Shown: piece after piece, positions 21,364 through 27,500 of the stretch
Numbering within the stretch: position 1 is the first letter of the stretch
How the letters are laid out: every line of letters begins with the position of its first letter
Assembly: GCF_042767895.1 (NCBI RefSeq)
Contig: NC_091589.1
Location: forward strand, 6,502,795-6,530,294
DNA: 27,500 bases
Source of the DNA: Penaeus vannamei
Taxonomy: Eukaryota > Arthropoda > Malacostraca > Decapoda > Penaeidae
Direction: 5' to 3'
Notes under the pieces: generated by a model
What the model was told of the DNA's origin: nothing
What the model saw: the letters and a program-made list of their open reading frames with translations, nothing else
The model's database searches: none
Position numbers and translations under genes: made by a program

Positions 21364-21779
21364 GTCGATTACCCTGGCGGGAGAAAGCCATTCAAACCAT
21401 GTTAGGTTTGTTGACAGTAAATAAAGAATTCCTTATACATTACACGAACTCCTGTGGATACACATCCAACTTTACTATTTTATGGAATTCCTATCTAAAT
21501 GTAATGATGCAATAATCGGCAATCAGATCGGTGTCAAAAAGCGTGTCAAAAATAGAGAATGAAAAACAAACAAACAAAAAACTATCAATTACCCTATCCG
21601 GGCTTCTAAATGTACAGAGTTGAAGCAAATTCACATCTAACTGTAATTCTGAACTTAAATCTATGACTATGAGACAGATACAAAGTCGCAACTTTTGCAT
21701 AAATAAAAAGGCTTTGCCATTATTATTGCATCCCGTAAACTAATAGTCAAAAAGCCGAAGGAATAGAAGGAGTAATCTT

Positions 21780-22890
21780 TATACAAACGATATGAAAAAA
21801 TTGTTTCAAGGATTCCTACAAAGCGTAACGATCGGGAATTGCTGAACTGGATAAATGCTTCACCACAAATTTCATGCTGAAATGGCTTATAAGACGAAGA
21901 AACCATTATGTGGTCATATATATTTGTAATACACCTTATAAATGTTTACCTTCCCTTGTGAATTCGTTGAAGAAAATTATATCGAATAAATAGAGTATTC
22001 TGTAACTATACAGGATTTAGTATGATCAACTAGGTGAATCTTATTATTTGAGTAGGCGTACTACGTATCTATAAGCAACTTATTTATTTATTTATTTATT
22101 TGTTTTGTTTATTTATTTCACAGGTGAGACAGACCGGAGAGGGGGAAGGGGCCTGGGGTGACGTGAAATATTATTATTTTTGATGTTTGTGAGGAAATGC
22201 ATCATTTCACATTACCTTAGGTATATGGCCAGTCATTTCTGGAAGCCACCCAACTCCCTATTAAATTCTGTTGGTAAGTGCCGCGAGCATAAACAGTTCC
22301 ACAGGCGTTTTGAGGCCGTATGGAATAGATTTTGGGGACATATATTGTACTAAGGTCAACCTAGGCTGTCTTATCGTTTTTTTTTTTATTTTTTTAATAT
22401 CCCAATTTTCATCGTAAGCATGATAGGCTACAAACCATTGGCTCATTGTACATTGTATCTCCTACCGATGTAAAAGTTGGAGTAAAGAATGCTTTGTTTA
22501 AAGAATTCTAGTCTAACTACCTCCTTTGAACTTACTCAAGGAAATTTCAAGTCAAATAATGATAATGAATAGGTAATGAGAGCGATGATTAAAAAAAAAA
22601 ATGACACCATTCTATTATTCTTGTAAATAATGTCATCAGACTATTATAACGGATTTTTCGTTCCTCTTTTTAACACGAGTATATTTACAGCCACTGTATA
22701 ATGTAATGGGGAAAAAAAATCAAAACATGTTTATCTAGGACTGTGCTGTATATACATATTATATCCATTATAATGATAATAATAAAACGAATCTGAAAAA
22801 TGTATTATGTTCACTTCACTTCGTAGGCCACCCTTTGAAACCACCGGGATTCAGCGCCCTCCCCTGCTCCCCCCCCCCCCTGCCCCTCAA
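21780..22890. repeat. Z-flank copy 1 (upstream of G8)
   Basis: Homologous to 26390-27500. Landmarks are a TAACGATCGGGAAT segment, the 53-bp module, a CTGTAACTATACAGGATTTA segment, a (TTTA)n tract (22079-22115), a GC-rich CAGGTGAGACAGACC segment near 22121 and a poly-C run near 22870. No gene is visible in it, nor in the adjoining 21411-21779 and 22891-23590. Confidence 0.85.
21862..21914. promoter_or_regulatory. 53-bp module, copy g
   Basis: ACCACA at 21862-21867 and TGTGGT at 21909-21914 are intact although the surrounding Z-flank is strongly diverged from B and Y flanks. About 540 bp upstream of the G8 TATA box. Confidence 0.47.
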
Positions 22891-23721
22891 ATGACTACCC
22901 CGTTTGTGCATTAAATAAGGTCACTGCACTATGGAAAACCTTGATGAGGATAGAATATCTTTCTTGAAGTGACGTGTTTGACTTTTTTGCCTTTTGCATT
23001 AGAAGGAAATAAAGATTATGTGTTTTGCAATGATTTTGAAATGAACACGATATGTTGAAAATATGAAATAAACTGGAACTAGAAATCGGTGATATGTTAA
23101 TCCACATTCCCAGCAAATCTACAACACTGATATAAAGTTAACAGTCGCTTACTTGAATTCATTGATGAAATCTATACTTGTCCATGAATGATTCAGTATA
23201 GCTTATAGCGTGATCAGCTGAGTGTGGCTTATGATGTGTATAAATCAATTTGATATGAAAAATAATTTCGTGAACGACGACATTATGACTTGACTTAAGA
23301 CTTACTGTATATTTTGTAATACAAGTGGTATTCAGTATTAACAACTAGAGTGGCATATATCCTTTTAGAAATGCTTTATTACTAATTAGAAAGTATCAAA
23401 ATAATATCGCATTATAGACCACCCATGCAGTGAAATCAGGAATTTTTGGTTATAGTTTTTCACTCATGAAGGAAGGATTGAGATGCAAGAAAGTTGTCTT
23501 GCGTGGGAATGTAATCTTTAGTGCAGAAGTGAATTTCTTTAACTGAAGCATCAATTTTGGTCACAATAAAAATGACATGAATTATTTTTGGTGTAATTTA
23601 TTATAAAAATATTTAAGTATCACATATTCGCCCATCCTTGTAGTTTTTCATCTGAGTGTATTCAAAAGGACACAACAGATGCAAAAGTCTAGCAAAGATG
23701 TCTGACTCTGAAGGGACACCC

Positions 23722-24386
23722 TTAGTACACGGGGTACTTGGGGGGAGCGTGATAGGGAGCGGGCTTGTAGGTGGGCTTGTACTCGGGGTAGTGAGCCTCG
23801 CCCTCGTAGCTGACCTCAGCTACAAGACCGTCGCCGTTGTCCACGTACTTGACGGTCTGCTTGCGGCCGTCGGGGAGGTCGACGGAGTAGCTGCCCTCGG
23901 TCTTGTAGCCGTCGCGGGACTCCGAGTGGCCGAAGTTGGCGCCGGAGTAGCCGTCGGCGACGCCGTAGTTGTAGTTGTACTTCGGGGGAACCTGATTATA
24001 GAATATAAAATTAAACCCAATCATACGGATAACAATTTCATAAGGACCTTTGCAAGCACTAGACCACGTAGATGGATAAGGATAGAATGAATTACTTACG
24101 GTGGGGTACTCTGGCTCCTTGTAGTGGGCAGGGGCATGGTACACGGGTTCGGGAGCGTGGTACGTGGGTGTATTGTAAACAGGTGGCAGATGGTGCACGG
24201 GAGCCTTATCGGCCAGAGCCACTGCGGCCACACACGCTACGAGGATCACCTGAAATATGACACAAATATTCTACTGAATGAAAAACGTATCCATTATCTA
24301 AGCAATAAATAGCATTACAATTTAATTTTTCCTTTCTTGAAGATACAGAGGAGAGTAAGGCGGAGCGTGTGTACCTTAAGAGACAT
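23722..24386 (-). CDS. G9: RR-type cuticle protein, 143 aa, with an in-frame open intron 2
   Basis: Exons are 24375-24386, 24100-24249 and 23722-23991, with introns of 125 and 108 nt, class A. Changes from G1 are NT at 30-31, R44P and Q121H (EAHYPEY). The exon 1 Leu codon is CTT instead of CTC. Intron 2 is a multiple of three and contains no in-frame stop, so a retained intron would add 36 residues between the linker and the RR domain instead of truncating the protein. The splice sites are normal (GTAAGT, CAG), so splicing is expected. AATAAA is at 23597-23602. The 3' flank resembles that of G1 (GCATCAATTTTGG and GTGTAATTTATTATAAAAA). Confidence 0.93.
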
Positions 24387-24421
24387 GGCTGACGTTTGAT
24401 GGCGAGGAAGTGTCTCAGCCG

Positions 24422-24466
24422 CTTTTATAGGGGTCCACACCCTCTGCTCAGGCGAGTTCAAGGTCT
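24422..24466 (-). promoter_or_regulatory. G9 core promoter: TATAAAAG and TCAAGGTCT
   Basis: TATAAAAG at 24422-24429. TCAAGGTCT at 24458-24466 carries the same final A-to-T change as G8, so the two right-hand genes may share weaker or altered receptor binding. Confidence 0.65.
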
Positions 24467-25229
24467 CTCGATTACCCTAGCGATAGAAAGCTGTTTAGTT
24501 CTAGCCTTTGTTGTTTGTTGCTAGTAAATAAACACTTATTTCCGTATGCTCTCACTAAACATCAACTTCAAAGTGAAACTGTGCTTCACATTGAAATTAC
24601 GTGTATATGAAAACGTAAATGCGCATAATGATGTAATAGTGTACATTACACACACTCATGAGTACACATGCAATTTATATTATGTAATGATATAAGAACT
24701 GGTAATCAAATGGGGAAGAATACTTCAAGGGTGTCCAAAATAAATAATGGATATTTCATAATACAAAAAAAGAAAAAAAAATGAAAACATAAAAGAAAAA
24801 CATTTCACCAATCCATAGCCCACAAAAAATAATAACAAATAAATAAAATAAATAAATGAATAAAATAAATAAATAAATAGATAAATAAAATAAAAGGGCA
24901 GACTTTAGCCAAATCTTTCTGAAGCTATGGACCCAGATTCTTAACATTGGCACAGATATAAAGACTGCATCCTCCAGACGGATAATAAAATGATGTATCA
25001 TCGGTGTACAAGATGAACAACAGATGGGCAAGAACTTTGCCTTAAGGTACGCTAGTAATAATAATAATTGCTTCCCATAACTTCATAGTCGAAAATCCGA
25101 ACAATATTAAGGAAATTTATACACCAAGATAATGCACACCCTCTATGTACATTCACCATCATCGTAATGGATTTCGCATATATCACGATATACATGCATA
25201 CATATTGGTGTATAGATACATATGTATAT
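24467..25229. other. G9 upstream flank; no gene seen
   Basis: AT-rich spacer with an AAATAAAT-type simple repeat at about 24826-24896. It shares scattered segments with the G1 upstream flank (GAATACTTCAAGGGTG-like and GGCAGAC-like), consistent with old duplication. No exon pattern is found. Confidence 0.6.
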
Positions 25230-26080
<851 letters not shown>

Positions 26081-26389
26081 ATATGTATGAATGGAAAAAA
26101 AAGAATAAATTGCAAAACTTATAATCAAAATGTCAGGATTAAAACTTATAAGATATGTCTATATCTGTCTTGAACCGTGCACGTCTTAATTCGCGATCTA
26201 TTTTACTGCATTTTTGTGAGCAATATCTTCAGGAAATACACACATATATACACACACATACACATACAAACACATACACACACACACATATGTATATATA
26301 TGTATACATGCGTATATAATCATCTCTCTATTTATATCTATATCTATATGTCTATGTAGAGACATATACATAACCATGAAAATATATCT

Positions 26390-27500
26390 GAGAATATTTA
26401 GGGGTTCCCTGAGATATGAAAAAATGTTTCCTACAATCCGTAACGATCGTGAATCGCTGAACTAGATAAACATTCCACCACAAAAGTTGATGTTTAAATG
26501 GCTTGTAAAACGAGAAAACATTATGCGGTTATGCATATGTGTTACCTCTTACAAATATTTAGCTGCTTATATATAAATTCACTGAAGAAATGAATAACGG
26601 AATATATAGGTTGGTCTGTAACTATACAGGATTTAATAAGATGAGTTAGAGGGAACCTTTCTGAACAGGTGTACATAATATCTATCACCGACTTCATTAC
26701 TGTTTTATTTCGCAGGTGAAAGAGGCTGGAATGGGGGAGGGGCCCTGGGGTAACATGTGAACTATTATAATGTGTCCATGTATAAGACCGTCATTTGACA
26801 TTGCCTTAGGTGTGACTCGCATTTCTCGGAGCCACCTTCTCCCTTCCCTTTATAGTCTATGGGTGTGTGCCGTAAGTTTAAACAATTTCCTGGGCGTTTT
26901 GAAGCCATATTAAAAAGGTATTTTGACACTGCATTGAAGCCAACTTTGTTTTGTATCTCTGGCAGCTGTATAAGTTGGGAAAAAATGAAGAATGCATAAT
27001 AATCCTTCTAGTAATAAGAAAAGTAAAAGAAAGATAAAGAAAAAAAAAAGGAAAAACAAGATAACATTAATATGGATTTGGTATTTTGTTTAAAATATTC
27101 TAGTCTAGCCACTTCCTTTGAACATTGGCATTCAGTTTGTAGTCGATGTGGCTTGTAAGTTATTCAAGGAAATTTCATATCAGATAACGATAATTAATAA
27201 GCAGTGGATATAAGGATTCAGAAGCAAATTGCCATCATTCTATTGCTCTTGTAAATATTCCCATCAAGATATCAGAAAGTGTCTTTCTTACATCCGTGCT
27301 TTTATTAGTCTACTTAACAATACAATATTTACAGCCATTGCATAATGTAATGGAAAATGAAAGAAAAAAATGGTGATATATGAATGTGTCATTATCTGCA
27401 TAATTCTAAATATTTGCGAACAATCTGAAAGACGCAATGAGTTTATTTCATCTTCGAGTCCCTCCTGTGAAACATGCGGGAATCCAGCCCCCCCCCCTCC
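26390..27500. repeat. Z-flank copy 2 (runs to the window end)
   Basis: Same order of landmarks as 21780-22890: a TAACGATCGTGAAT segment, the 53-bp module, CTGTAACTATACAGGATTTA, a CAGGTGAAAGAGGCTGG segment near 26713 and a poly-C run reached at the window edge. No gene is visible. Confidence 0.85.
26477..26529. promoter_or_regulatory. 53-bp module, copy h
   Basis: ACCACA at 26477-26482; far end TGCGGT at 26524-26529, which differs by one base but still fits YGYGGT. The interior is the most diverged (TGTAAAACGAGAAAACATTA), yet the length is unchanged. Confidence 0.4.

Overview
The window looks like nuclear DNA of a decapod crustacean, most likely a penaeid shrimp (inference). Two things point there: very dense (TA)n, (CA)n, (GATA)n and (AAT)n microsatellites, and a tandem family of arthropod cuticle proteins with the Rebers-Riddiford (RR) chitin-binding domain, whose YEGEA-type C-terminal end is typical of decapods. 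All recognisable genes lie on the minus strand.

There are nine complete copies of one three-exon gene, here called G1 to G9 in plus-strand order (CDS spans 292-977, 3480-4159, 6377-7059, 9006-9687, 11999-12689, 14783-15458, 17547-18237, 20612-21283, 23722-24386), spaced 2.6-3.2 kb apart. Each has a 12-nt exon 1 (ATG plus three codons), a 150-nt exon 2 (rest of the signal peptide and a histidine/proline/tyrosine-rich linker) and a 270-nt exon 3 (RR domain and C-terminal tail). Both introns are phase 0. The product is a secreted 143-residue precursor. Copies differ at only a few residues. Five 5'-truncated stubs retain only the 3' UTR and the end of exon 3 (5817-5987, 8484-8645, 11475-11640, 17025-17190, 20277-20377).

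Each promoter has a TATA box and, at an invariant distance, a CAAGGTC nuclear-receptor-like site of the FTZ-F1/ERR type. Eight of nine genes also have, further upstream, a fixed-length 53-bp module bounded by ACCACA and TGTGGT (or a one-base variant). AATAAA signals lie about 120-126 nt past every stop.

The array is layered. Introns and flanks fall into two classes, A (G1, G5, G7, G8, G9) and B (G2, G4, G6), and G3 is a recombinant. G4-G5 and G6-G7 form a 5.5-kb B+A dimer repeat that ends in a truncated third copy at 20377. Flanks come in recurring types: B-flank (four copies), X-flank with a stub (three close copies and one diverged), Y-flank (two, partly almost identical) and Z-flank (two). 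A tRNA-derived SINE with 11-bp target-site duplications has split the core promoter of G4 between the TATA box and the start codon. Everything else is AT-rich spacer and microsatellite. The nine genes presumably supply many doses of a nearly identical chitin-binding cuticle protein during moulting.
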